Shown piece after piece: positions 1 through 5,799 of a stretch of DNA of 9,677 nucleotides (the first letter of the stretch is position 1; each line of letters opens with the position of its first letter). Below the pieces are notes generated by a model. It was not told the origin of the DNA. It was given only the letters and a program-made list of their open reading frames with translations, and searched no databases. Made by a program: the position numbers and the translations under genes. The stretch lies in the NCBI GenBank assembly GCA_934526185.1, contig CAKTAA010000076.1, forward strand, positions 1 to 9,677, given 5' to 3'. The DNA is from an uncultured Eubacteriales bacterium. GTDB taxonomy: Bacteria > Bacillota > Clostridia > Oscillospirales > CAG-272.

Positions 1-75
1 CTGGTGTAGCTCAGTTGGTAGAGCAGCTGATTTGTAATCAGCAGGTCGGGGGTTCGAGTCCGTCCACCAGCTCCA
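1..75 (+). tRNA. tRNA-Thr (anticodon TGT), 5' base missing
   Basis: Cloverleaf tRNA that reads ACA-type threonine codons. The anticodon arm has stem GCTGA/TCAGC around loop TTTGTAA, giving anticodon TGT. The T arm contains GGTTCGAGTCC. The 3' half of the acceptor, CACCAGC at 65-71, needs a 5' partner GCTGGTG, but the window opens at CTGGTG, so one base lies outside. Discriminator T72 and an encoded CCA (73-75) follow. Only 24 bases separate it from tRNA-Tyr, so the two are probably cut from one precursor. Confidence 0.97.
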
Positions 76-99
76 TAAATTGATGGACAAATTGAATAG

Positions 100-184
100 G
101 GGAGATTTCCCGAGCGGCCAAAGGGGGCAGACTGTAAATCTGTTGCTTTCAGCTTCGATGGTTCGAATCCATCATCTCCCACCA
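100..184 (+). tRNA. tRNA-Tyr (anticodon GTA)
   Basis: Class II tRNA of 85 nt with a long variable arm. Acceptor GGGAGAT (100-106) pairs with ATCTCCC (174-180). The anticodon loop CTGTAAA gives GTA, and the T loop lies in GGTTCGAATCC. Discriminator A181 and an encoded CCA (182-184) follow. The last ten bases (175-184) recur at 1334-1343, which suggests that this 3' end served as an integration target. Confidence 0.97.
175..184 (+). repeat. tRNA-Tyr 3' end, candidate att repeat copy 1
   Basis: TCTCCCACCA, the last ten bases of tRNA-Tyr, is repeated exactly and in the same orientation at 1334-1343. Tyrosine-recombinase elements commonly integrate into tRNA 3' ends and leave such a direct repeat. 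The repeat is short, so the att reading is an inference. Confidence 0.4.
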
Positions 185-227
185 AAAAGAAATGACAATT
201 TCCGACAGGAAGTTGTCATTTCTTTTT
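184..227 (+). terminator. Rho-independent terminator after tRNA-Tyr
   Basis: A nearly fully paired hairpin starts directly at the CCA end. The left arm is A-rich, then GAAATGACAA and TTTCC. The loop is GACA (204-207). The right arm is GGAAG, TTGTCATTTC and a run of five T (223-227). The stem is very AT-rich, like the DNA that follows rather than like the second candidate tRNA-Tyr terminator at 1348-1383. Confidence 0.85.
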
Positions 228-385
228 GTACTATTCTCTCTTCGCTTCTCGTTTTTCTCTTTTCTCTAAAATGTCATTTCCAGATAAAAACTAAAAGAGA
301 AAAGATAAGAGAATCAGTGGCTTTGCTTCGCAAAGCATCGATTATAAAAATAATTTATAGTATGATTTAAAAAGAGGTGATACCA
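228..385. other. Intergenic leader with GCTTTGC/GCAAAGC hairpin
   Basis: AT-rich spacer upstream of the four-helix-bundle gene. GCTTTGC (320-326) and GCAAAGC (330-336) form a tight hairpin with a three-base loop. No T run follows, so it is not an obvious terminator. The stretch at 344-366 is very AT-rich and offers TATAAA and TATAGT as -10 candidates, but none has a convincing -35 partner. An apparent reading frame crossing the tRNAs into this spacer is not credible as a gene. Confidence 0.4.
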
Positions 386-736
386 ATGAACAGCCCGTTA
401 CTTGATAAGTCTCTTGATTTTTCAACACAAATAGTTCTTTTTTATGAGGCGTTTTCTAAATCAAAAAAGGATACAACGATTGCAAAGCAATTACTTCGTT
501 CTGCAACAAACATAGGTGCAAATATAAACGAAGCGGTTTACGGCAACAGCAAAGCAGATTTTATATCTAAACTTCATATTTCTCTCAAAGAAACGGGTGA
601 AAGTATTTATTGGCTCACATTACTGAAAAGGACAAAGCTGATAGAATATGATTTTGAAAGCTTGCTCGGGTTAGCGGAAGAAATTAAGCGTATGCTCATT
701 GCTTCACTGAACACTGCCAAGGAGAATGTGAAATGA
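386..736 (+). CDS. Four helix bundle protein (S23/IVP-type)
   Basis: A 116-residue all-helical cytosolic protein of the family that includes proteins encoded by 23S rRNA intervening sequences and that resembles Avd of diversity-generating retroelements. The molecular role of the free-standing members is not established. The family signature is clear in the middle: LLRSATNIGANINEA, then KADFISKLHISLKETGESIYWL, matching helices two and three. The ATG at 386 is chosen because AGAGGTGAT lies about five bases upstream. An in-frame GTG at 377 lies inside that ribosome binding site and is rejected. The stop overlaps the next start as ATGA (733-736), so the two genes are probably translationally coupled. 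No reverse transcriptase or rRNA is present, so a retroelement or intervening-sequence setting is not supported. Confidence 0.88.
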   Translation: MNSPLLDKSLDFSTQIVLFYEAFSKSKKDTTIAKQLLRSATNIGANINEAVYGNSKADFISKLHISLKETGESIYWLTLLKRTKLIEYDFESLLGLAEEIKRMLIASLNTAKENVK

Positions 737-1279
737 TTTTATATCACGGTTCTTCAATAGGCGGCATTACAGAACTCAAACCGTTTTTATCCGAGCATAA
801 AAAGCCATATGTGTATTTAGCGAGGAATCCTGTGGTTGCCTTGCTTTATGCCGTAAAGCCGGTTCCAAAGCCGTTTAGCTTTTATCCTTACGGATTCAAC
901 GGCGAAAAAGTGGTATACAGCGAGTATTACGAAAACTGTTTTGAAGAGATATATAAAGGTCAAAAAAGGATTTTTATATGAATGTGAGAATGTTGAAAAT
1001 GCAGAAAACCCCACAGCGATTAACTGTGCCTATATTTGCCAAACGCCGATTCAAATAGGCGGTTGTACTGAAATTGACGATGTATTTGAAAAATTTATGG
1101 AATATAAAGAAAACGGATTGTTTGAAATCAAACCGTTCCATTCTGTTTCAGATAAAGAATTAGATTTTGTTTATGATGATATGCGAAAAATAATAACTGA
1201 ATATAATTTAAAGAGTTGTCCCGATAGTCCAATGAGTAAATTTATTATGAAACATTTCCCCAAAGTATGGTTTGAATAA
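733..1279 (+). pseudogene. Hypothetical protein, frameshifted in an A6 tract
   Basis: Two frames make up one protein. The first reads 733-981 and ends shortly after the A6 run at 962-967. The second carries the remainder to the TAA at 1277-1279. Taking one A out of the run joins them as ...EIYKGQKGFLYECENVE..., giving about 181 residues. I do not recognise the family with confidence. The N-terminus, MILYHGS followed by YVYLARNPVVALLYA, resembles the opening of ADP-ribosyltransferase-fold proteins (a His in a Y-H-G-S strand, then a Tyr strand and helix). That is only a weak structural guess. The start ATG overlaps the upstream stop, and GGAG lies eight bases before it. The frameshift may be true decay, homopolymer slippage that switches the gene on and off, or a sequencing error. 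The second frame has no good ribosome binding site for its own start at 941. Confidence 0.72.
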
Positions 1280-1309
1280 TTTTGCAAGAGTTCGTTTCTC
1301 TCTGCAAAA
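1280..1309 (+). terminator. Possible hairpin terminator, no U tail
   Basis: TTTTGCA and AGAG (1280-1290) pair with CTCT and TGCAAAA (1298-1309, one bulged C), around loop TTCGTTT. It starts on the base after the stop codon. It is followed by A residues rather than T residues on the plus strand, so termination is uncertain. Confidence 0.35.
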
Positions 1310-1333
1310 AACGCAAATGTATCTTTTTCGTAG

Positions 1334-1343
1334 TCTCCCACCA
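1334..1343 (+). repeat. tRNA-Tyr 3' end, candidate att repeat copy 2
   Basis: TCTCCCACCA is an exact copy of the discriminator, CCA and acceptor end of tRNA-Tyr. No cloverleaf lies upstream of it, so this is not a second tRNA gene. A strong terminator begins four bases later, the spacing expected for the terminator of a tRNA operon. Confidence 0.4.
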
Positions 1344-1347
1344 GAAT

Positions 1348-1383
1348 GAGTCTGGACGCAATTTGCGTTCAGACTCGTTTTTT
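1348..1383 (+). terminator. Rho-independent terminator
   Basis: GAGTCTG (1348-1354) pairs with CAGACTC (1370-1376). A G-T pair and ACGC/GCGT continue the stem, with loop AATTT (1360-1364). GTTTTTT follows at 1377-1383. This may be the original terminator of the Thr-Tyr tRNA operon, now separated from it by the AT-rich insert. Otherwise it ends the two-gene unit upstream. Confidence 0.85.
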
Positions 1384-1865
1384 AAGCAAGGCGCGTGCGC
1401 CTTTAAAACGTTTGCCCAATCCAGTCAAAATCAATGGTAAAAACAAAACGGATACGGAAGCCTGAGACGTATTACCGCTGTCACGCAGAGCGAAAAGACA
1501 AACGGATACAGCAAAAATATTTTCAGTACCGTCAGCAATCATCGGGTTAGATGAAAAAACGGGAATAAACGGTTAGCTTTTTGCCGGCAAAAAGTCAAAG
1601 AAGAAATGCAGCTTCACTCTATAGGCAGAGCTCGCTTTGAATCGTTTTCCCTATAATGAGCCGATGCAAATTTGGAAGACATTGTAAGAATCATCTTCTT
1701 TCCACGGCAAGCTTTGCCGTTTTATGATAAGTTCCTGCATGCGCAGATCCCATATCCGTAAAAATAGTGATTGCGTCAATGGGCATACTATACCCATCCA
1801 TCATTCATACCAGCTTTCATACGAAAGCTGAAAGAGGAACATCAACGAGTATATGGAGGAATGAT
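1384..1865. other. Long non-coding stretch with palindromes
   Basis: About 480 bases with no credible gene on either strand. Contents seen: AAGGCGC/GCGCCTT at 1388-1403; a perfect 18-bp palindrome CTTTTTGCCGGCAAAAAG at 1577-1594; ACGGCAA/TTGCCGT with a three-base loop at 1704-1720 followed by T residues, a weak terminator candidate; an imperfect 19-bp palindrome at 1779-1797; and a stem-loop CAGCTTTC/GAAAGCTG at 1811-1830 in the probable leader of the thioredoxin-fold gene. AACGGATAC occurs twice near 1447 and 1501. No known riboswitch or small RNA was recognised. Confidence 0.5.
1779..1797. promoter_or_regulatory. Imperfect 19-bp palindrome, possible operator
   Basis: The sequence ATGGGCATACTATACCCAT is symmetric about C1788, with eight of nine pairs matching. 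It lies 69 bases upstream of the start of the thioredoxin-fold gene, where a promoter and operator would be expected. G/C tracts flanking an ATAcTAT core loosely resemble sites of CsoR/RcnR/FrmR-type metal or aldehyde sensors. No such regulator is encoded here and no clear -35/-10 pair could be assigned, so the role is inferred. Confidence 0.3.
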
Positions 1866-3863
1866 ATGGCGAATCATTTGAGTCAGGAGAAATCTCCTTA
1901 TCTGTTGCAGCATAAGGACAATCCGGTGAATTGGTATCCTTGGGGCAAAGCCGCGTTTCAAAAAGCGGCACAAGAGGATAAGCCGGTTTTTTTAAGCATT
2001 GGGTATTCGACCTGCCATTGGTGCCACGTCATGGCGCAGGAGTCTTTTGAGGATGAAGAGGTTGCGGCCCTTTTGAACGAGGGCTTTATCAGCATCAAGG
2101 TCGACAGAGAAGAGCGTCCGGATGTAGATGCGGTTTATATGGCGGCTTGTCAAGCCATGACAGGAGCGGGAGGATGGCCGCTGACGGCTTTCCTGACACC
2201 GGAGCAAAAACCGTTTTTTGCCGGAACCTATTTCCCGAAAAGAGCGCGGTATGGACAGCCCGGACTGATCGAACTGCTGCGCCGGATCAGATGGCTTTGG
2301 GATACCAATAGAGAAAAACTGCTGGAAACCGGAGATCAGCTTACAGCGGTAATCGCGCAGAAGGAATCAGCAGACCGGAACGAACCGGACAGAAAGCTGC
2401 TGTACGGCGCATACCGTCAGCTTCAGCAGAGCTTTGATTCGGTATGGGGCGGCTTTGGCATGGCGCCGAAGTTTCCGACGCCGTACAATCTTCTTTTTCT
2501 GATGCGCTTTTCTCAATGGGAGGAGAAGCCGCAGGCGCTGCAAATGGCGGAAACGACACTGCAATCGATGGCGCGCGGTGGAATATTCGACCAGATCGGC
2601 GGCGGATTTTCGCGCTACTCTACAGATGAAAAATGGCTGATTCCGCATTTTGAAAAGATGCTGTATGATAATGCGCTTCTTGTCATAGCGTACCTGGCGG
2701 CCTTCCGGCACACGCAAAGGGAAGTATATGCGGATGCGACTAGACGCACAGCAGAGTATATGCTGCGTGAGCTGTCGGGAGTATCAGGCGGCTTTTGCTG
2801 CGGAGAGGATGCAGACAGCGACGGCACAGAAGGCAGGTACTATGTATTCACTCCGCGCGAGATCCTTTCCGTTCTCGGTTCGAAGGATGGGGAGGAATTC
2901 TGCCGGTTATACAATATTACGGAAAAAGGCAATTTTGAGGGGAGCAGTATCCCGAACAGAATCGGGAAGAGAGAAAAAGGCTGGGGACAGGACGATGTAC
3001 GGCTAAATCAGCTCGATGCGTATCGGAAGGGGCGTGCCGGACTGCATCGGGACGATAAAATTCTGCTCTCATGGAATGCATGGGCCATGACCGCACTGGC
3101 GCAGGCGGGCTTTCTTTTGAAAGAACCCCGCTATATGGATGCAGCCGTCCAAACCCAGCGCTTTATTGAAGAAAATATGACGGATCAGAATAACCGGCTG
3201 TTTTTACGCTATCGGGACGGTGAAGCGGCCCATACCGGACAGTTGGAGGACTACGCCGTATATGCCCTGAGCCTGCTCGAACTGTATCGGCTCACTCTCG
3301 ACGTCTCTTATCTGAAACAGGCCATATACCGCGCAAAACAGATGATCGGACTCTTTGAGGATCGGGAGAACGGCGGCTATTTTATCAATGCGGCGGATGC
3401 AGAACAACTGATTGCCCGTCCCAAGGAGACTTACGACGGGGCGATCCCCTCCGGCAATTCTGTGGCGGCCATGGTATTGGAGCGTCTTGCCGGTTTAACC
3501 GCTGAAACGTTCTGGCGGGATGCGGCTGACAGACAGCGCCGTTTTTTGGCGGGGCAGGCCGCAGCATACCCTGCCGGACACTGCTTTGCGCTTCTCGCCA
3601 TGTCACAGATGCTTTATCCGCATAAGGAATTGATCTGCGCTGGAAAAAGCGTTCCCGATGAATTGAAAGAATATATTGGGCGCCATCTGGATGACAATTT
3701 AAGCATTTTGTTTTTATCCAGGGAAAATGCGCCGGATCTTTCGGAGGCGGCGCCCTTTACAAAAGCATATTCTGTGCCGGAGCAGGGGAATATGTGGTAT
3801 CTGTGTGAAAACGGCTCCTGTCATGCGCCGGTCACATCTTTTAAGGAATTAGAGCTTTCGTAA
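1866..3863 (+). CDS. yyaL: Thioredoxin-fold DUF255 protein (YyaL/SPATA20 family)
   Basis: A 665-residue cytosolic protein of the COG1331 family, close to the usual length of about 680. The N-terminal thioredoxin-like DUF255 domain spans roughly residues 1-170. It opens with NHLSQEKSPYLLQHKDNPVNWYPW and has a CHWC redox pair at Cys50/Cys53, then KVDREERPD and GGWPL. The remainder is an alpha/alpha toroid like N-acylglucosamine 2-epimerases, with family blocks PHFEKMLYDN (260-269), GEDADSD (313-319), LLSWN (to Asn404) and YDGAIPSGNS (523-532). The biochemical reaction of the family is not settled; a link of redox and sugar chemistry is inferred. The ATG at 1866 is preferred because GGAGG (1855-1859) sits six bases upstream and it gives the conserved N-terminus. 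A GTG-initiated extension from 1767 lacks both. No signal peptide is seen. A hairpin lies 58 bases downstream, so the gene is probably monocistronic. Confidence 0.93.
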   Translation: MANHLSQEKSPYLLQHKDNPVNWYPWGKAAFQKAAQEDKPVFLSIGYSTCHWCHVMAQESFEDEEVAALLNEGFISIKVDREERPDVDAVYMAACQAMTGAGGWPLTAFLTPEQKPFFAGTYFPKRARYGQPGLIELLRRIRWLWDTNREKLLETGDQLTAVIAQKESADRNEPDRKLLYGAYRQLQQSFDSVWGGFGMAPKFPTPYNLLFLMRFSQWEEKPQALQMAETTLQSMARGGIFDQIGGGFSRYSTDEKWLIPHFEKMLYDNALLVIAYLAAFRHTQREVYADATRRTAEYMLRELSGVSGGFCCGEDADSDGTEGRYYVFTPREILSVLGSKDGEEFCRLYNITEKGNFEGSSIPNRIGKREKGWGQDDVRLNQLDAYRKGRAGLHRDDKILLSWNAWAMTALAQAGFLLKEPRYMDAAVQTQRFIEENMTDQNNRLFLRYRDGEAAHTGQLEDYAVYALSLLELYRLTLDVSYLKQAIYRAKQMIGLFEDRENGGYFINAADAEQLIARPKETYDGAIPSGNSVAAMVLERLAGLTAETFWRDAADRQRRFLAGQAAAYPAGHCFALLAMSQMLYPHKELICAGKSVPDELKEYIGRHLDDNLSILFLSRENAPDLSEAAPFTKAYSVPEQGNMWYLCENGSCHAPVTSFKELELS

Positions 3864-3921
3864 AAATCGTCGCGGTATGGCATAAGTTATGCGTTTGCTT
3901 TGAAAACTTATCACATGAAGG

Positions 3922-3968
3922 AAAGGAACCGGACTGGAGGAGACTTTTTCCCCCAGTCCGGTTCCTTT
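3922..3968 (+). terminator. Strong hairpin, likely terminator of yyaL-like gene
   Basis: A 16-bp perfect stem runs from AAAGGAACCGGACTGG (3922-3937) to its complement at 3953-3968, with a 15-base loop. The tail is only TTTATA after the stem, so the U tract is short. It separates the thioredoxin-fold gene from the DUF305 gene. Confidence 0.75.
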
Positions 3969-4059
3969 ATACATAGCATGGCTTTGCCCGTGTCGCCCTG
4001 AAGCGCAGCACCTGACGGAGAACAGACGCATAAACTGAAAACAAAGGGAGGAGAGCAAT

Positions 4060-4629
4060 ATGTCCTGTCCACAGCAATTCAGCGAGGTAACGAAGCGGTA
4101 TCTTTGTTGTTTTTATGAGATTTTAGATGAAATGATAGACGGCATGACCAAAGCGCAGCTTACAGACAGCATTTCACATAATTTTATTGTGCAGATGATT
4201 CCACACCACGAAGCTGCCATTGAAATGTCCAAAAATATTTTGCAGTATACCACCTTTATCCCGCTGCAAGATATTGCGCAGGGAATCATCGAGGAACAAA
4301 CGCAAAGCATTGCGGATATGAGAAATGCTTTGAGCCAATGCGATATGCAGACCGGTTCACCGTGTGATCTGCGGCTGTATCAGGAATGCGTCCAGCAGAT
4401 TATGCAGGCCATGTTCAGCAGGATGAAGACGGCCGTGTCTACAAATCAGATTAACGCCAATTTTATGAGAGAAATGATCCCGCACCATATGGGAGCGATT
4501 CGTATGTCCGAAAACGCCCTGCGCTACTCCGTTTGTCCGAAGCTTGTCCCGATATTGAAGGCGATCATCGTTTCACAGGAACGGGGTATCAGAGAAATGA
4601 AACGTCTGCTTTGGTGTATGAGCATATAA
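4060..4629 (+). CDS. Tandem DUF305 protein (ferritin-like fold, CopM family)
   Basis: A 189-residue protein with two DUF305 units. Each unit carries the hallmark M-I-P-H-H-x-x-A-I-x-M block, at residues 46-56 and 139-149, 93 residues apart. DUF305 proteins are four-helix, ferritin-like. Some, such as cyanobacterial CopM, bind copper through these His and Met residues, and that precedent is the only functional hint. There is no signal peptide: the N-terminus is MSCPQQFSEVTKRY, and Cys3, Cys16 and Cys17 are additional possible ligands. Many relatives are exported, so a cytosolic form is of some note. The start is fixed by AGGGAGGAG at 4045-4053. The gene stands alone between two terminators. 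Metal handling is inferred, not shown. Confidence 0.9.
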   Translation: MSCPQQFSEVTKRYLCCFYEILDEMIDGMTKAQLTDSISHNFIVQMIPHHEAAIEMSKNILQYTTFIPLQDIAQGIIEEQTQSIADMRNALSQCDMQTGSPCDLRLYQECVQQIMQAMFSRMKTAVSTNQINANFMREMIPHHMGAIRMSENALRYSVCPKLVPILKAIIVSQERGIREMKRLLWCMSI

Positions 4630-4649
4630 ATAGAAGATCTTTTATGCCT

Positions 4650-4680
4650 AAAACCGTCTGCAAAAACAGACGGTTTTTTT
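4650..4680. terminator. Bidirectional terminator between convergent genes
   Basis: AAACCGTCTG (4651-4660) pairs with CAGACGGTTT (4667-4676), with T residues continuing to 4680. On the minus strand the same stem is followed by TTTTAGG. It sits between the ends of the DUF305 gene and the ParB-like gene and can serve both. Confidence 0.9.
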
Positions 4681-4707
4681 GATTCTTTACGCACAAAACT
4701 ACGTTTC

Positions 4708-5256
4708 CTATTTGACAGGATCCTCTTCATCCTGCAGTTCTTCCTCCACCGCGCGCCATGCGCGGCCGAAGTTTACGTCCCGAAACAGCGCTGCGAGTCC
4801 CGTGATCTGCTTTAGCCGCAGAATTTCATCCTTATCCATTCCCAGATGCAGAGAGATCCATTCGTCCGAACGGCCGAGCTCATGCAGTTCCTTTACAATG
4901 TTGCTCATCAGATCCACGTCGTGCGAGCCGCGCGCCCGATTGTGCCGGATGGTACTGGCCATGCGGCAGTCGATCGGCTTGTCAATGACAGAGACCGGCA
5001 GCCGGCCGTTTTCCCGTTTGTAGATGTCCGGATAGTCCAGCATAATGCGGTATCGGTGGAATCCGTCCACCAGAATGTAGGTATCCCGTTTTTGATCGTA
5101 GTAGCAGACGACCGGCATAGTATAGCCGTCTTCCTTGATGCTGTCGTACAGCAGCGCAAGCTCCGGCGGGGCGACTGCATTCGGGTTATAGGTATTGGGT
5201 TCGATTTTTTCAATCGGGACCGAAATAATGTGGTAAGCAGGGCTTGAGAAAGCCAT
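4708..5256 (-). CDS. ibrB: ParB-like (IbrB-type) DNA-binding/nuclease-fold protein
   Basis: A 182-residue protein with a ParB/sulfiredoxin-like N-terminal domain (about 8-112). It contains IEKIEPNTYNPN, then IKEDGYTMPVV, DGFHRYR at 64-70 (equivalent to the ParB GxRR box) and TIRHNRARGSH at 102-112. The segment at about 126-152, ELGRSDEWISLHLGMDKDEI, looks like a helix-turn-helix. IbrB-type proteins are encoded beside IbrA, a DUF3440 PAPS-reductase-like protein. In E. coli the pair is known as a regulator of immunoglobulin-binding protein genes. The chemistry is unknown, though ParB folds occur as CTPases or nucleases. The start has AAGGAG 7 bases upstream, and only 24 bases separate it from the ibrA stop, so the two formed one operon. 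The gene is intact, but its upstream partner is disrupted, so its expression is doubtful. Confidence 0.85.
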   Translation of the reverse strand: MAFSSPAYHIISVPIEKIEPNTYNPNAVAPPELALLYDSIKEDGYTMPVVCYYDQKRDTYILVDGFHRYRIMLDYPDIYKRENGRLPVSVIDKPIDCRMASTIRHNRARGSHDVDLMSNIVKELHELGRSDEWISLHLGMDKDEILRLKQITGLAALFRDVNFGRAWRAVEEELQDEEDPVK

Positions 5257-5280
5257 GATAATCTCCTTTCTGTGCTGATC

Positions 5281-5711
5281 TTATCCAACGCTTTCGTATT
5301 TTTCTTTTAAAAAATCAATATTCTTTTGCTGCTCTCTGCTGAGGCTAAAGCCCATAAAGCGGCAGACATGATCGTTTTTCAATATGCAGTAGCACATCCG
5401 CTTCCAGCTTGGAATGTCTTTGGTGGATTTGATGTCGTCCGTATGGTCGGGTATTTTTCCAAGAAAGACCACTCTGGAATTTCGCATAATCGTATAGTTG
5501 GAAACACCGTTGCGTCTAATCTTATATCCATGCTCCTTCAGCTCGCGGATGGCTTCTTCACCTAAACCTCCGCCGACGTTGTGCCAAAACTGTATGGAGG
5601 TTTTGAATTTTCTGACGTAATTTTCCCGCAGGCGGGCGGGAAGCGTCGCAAGCAAAAAGCGGGTATAAGATTCCCATGTATGCCCCTCCGGCAATGTGAT
5701 GCTCCGGTATC
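5281..5711 (-). pseudogene. ibrA: 3' part of interrupted ibrA-like gene (DUF3440)
   Basis: The C-terminal part of a PAPS-reductase-like DUF3440 protein: GYRSITLPEGHTWESYTRFLLATLPARLRENYV and on to the stop at 5281-5283. The LP-x-GHTW-x-SY block is typical of the family tail. Reading upstream, the frame runs into the left inverted repeat of the insertion and meets a stop at 5731-5733, so no proper start remains. A TTG at 5694 would allow about 137 residues, but nothing resembling a ribosome binding site precedes it. Joining base 5711 to base 9165 restores AAGGCTATG-GGA-TAC, giving ...GRSKAM-GYRSITLPEGHTW..., in frame with the 5' part. The fragment is therefore the displaced tail of the gene at 9165-9677 and not a gene on its own. 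Confidence 0.88.
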
Positions 5712-5799
5712 CCTTATGTAAAGAAAGATATTATGCAAAGAAGCAGGGCAAAACCACTTGGTTTTCAAGGGGCTGCCCTGCTTCATCTTTACATAAAAA
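5712..5799. repeat. Left terminal inverted repeat with hairpin
   Basis: An 88-bp end of the element. It has an outer arm CCTTATGTAAAGAAAG (5712-5727), a central hairpin GAAGCAGGGC (5740-5749) with GCCCTGCTTC (5775-5784), and an inner arm TCTTTACATAAAAA (5786-5799) inverted relative to the outer arm. Inside the hairpin, CCaCTTG and CAAGgGG can pair further. Read inwards, it aligns along its length with the right end. The inner arm ends on the base before the ritC stop codon, and the hairpin could also terminate the trio transcript. Confidence 0.85.

Larger units (their letters stand above)
185..1343. mobile_element. Possible small islet integrated at tRNA-Tyr
   Basis: The segment lies between the tRNA-Tyr 3' end and a second copy of its last ten bases. 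It is visibly more AT-rich than the rest of the window. It carries two small genes on the plus strand and no integrase. Each copy of TCTCCCACCA is followed within a few bases by a terminator hairpin (184-227 and 1348-1383), as expected if the right-hand hairpin is the original tRNA terminator displaced by insertion. Without an integrase it would be a relic or a satellite mobilised in trans. A chance ten-base match cannot be excluded from this sequence alone. Confidence 0.35.

Noticed and set aside
80..370. 96-residue plus-strand reading frame across the tRNA-Tyr gene
   Set aside because: It runs through a complete tRNA and its terminator, has no ribosome binding site and a low-complexity translation.
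386..736. Avd-like accessory gene of a diversity-generating retroelement
   Set aside because: No reverse transcriptase, template repeat or variable repeat is present. The protein fits the general four-helix-bundle family.
817..1014. Minus-strand frame opposite the frameshifted gene
   Set aside because: It is antisense to a frame with clear coding character and has no start signals.
1767..1865. N-terminal extension of the thioredoxin-fold protein from a GTG
   Set aside because: The extension does not resemble the family, lacks a ribosome binding site and runs through the palindrome and leader hairpin. The ATG at 1866 has GGAGG.
1992..3606. Several frames of 60-116 residues on both strands inside the yyaL-like gene
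   Set aside because: They are shadows of a conserved 665-residue gene and contain no recognisable domains.
4908..5288. 126-residue minus-strand frame overlapping ibrB
   Set aside because: It is an alternative frame of ibrB. The ibrB frame carries the ParB motifs and the ribosome binding site.
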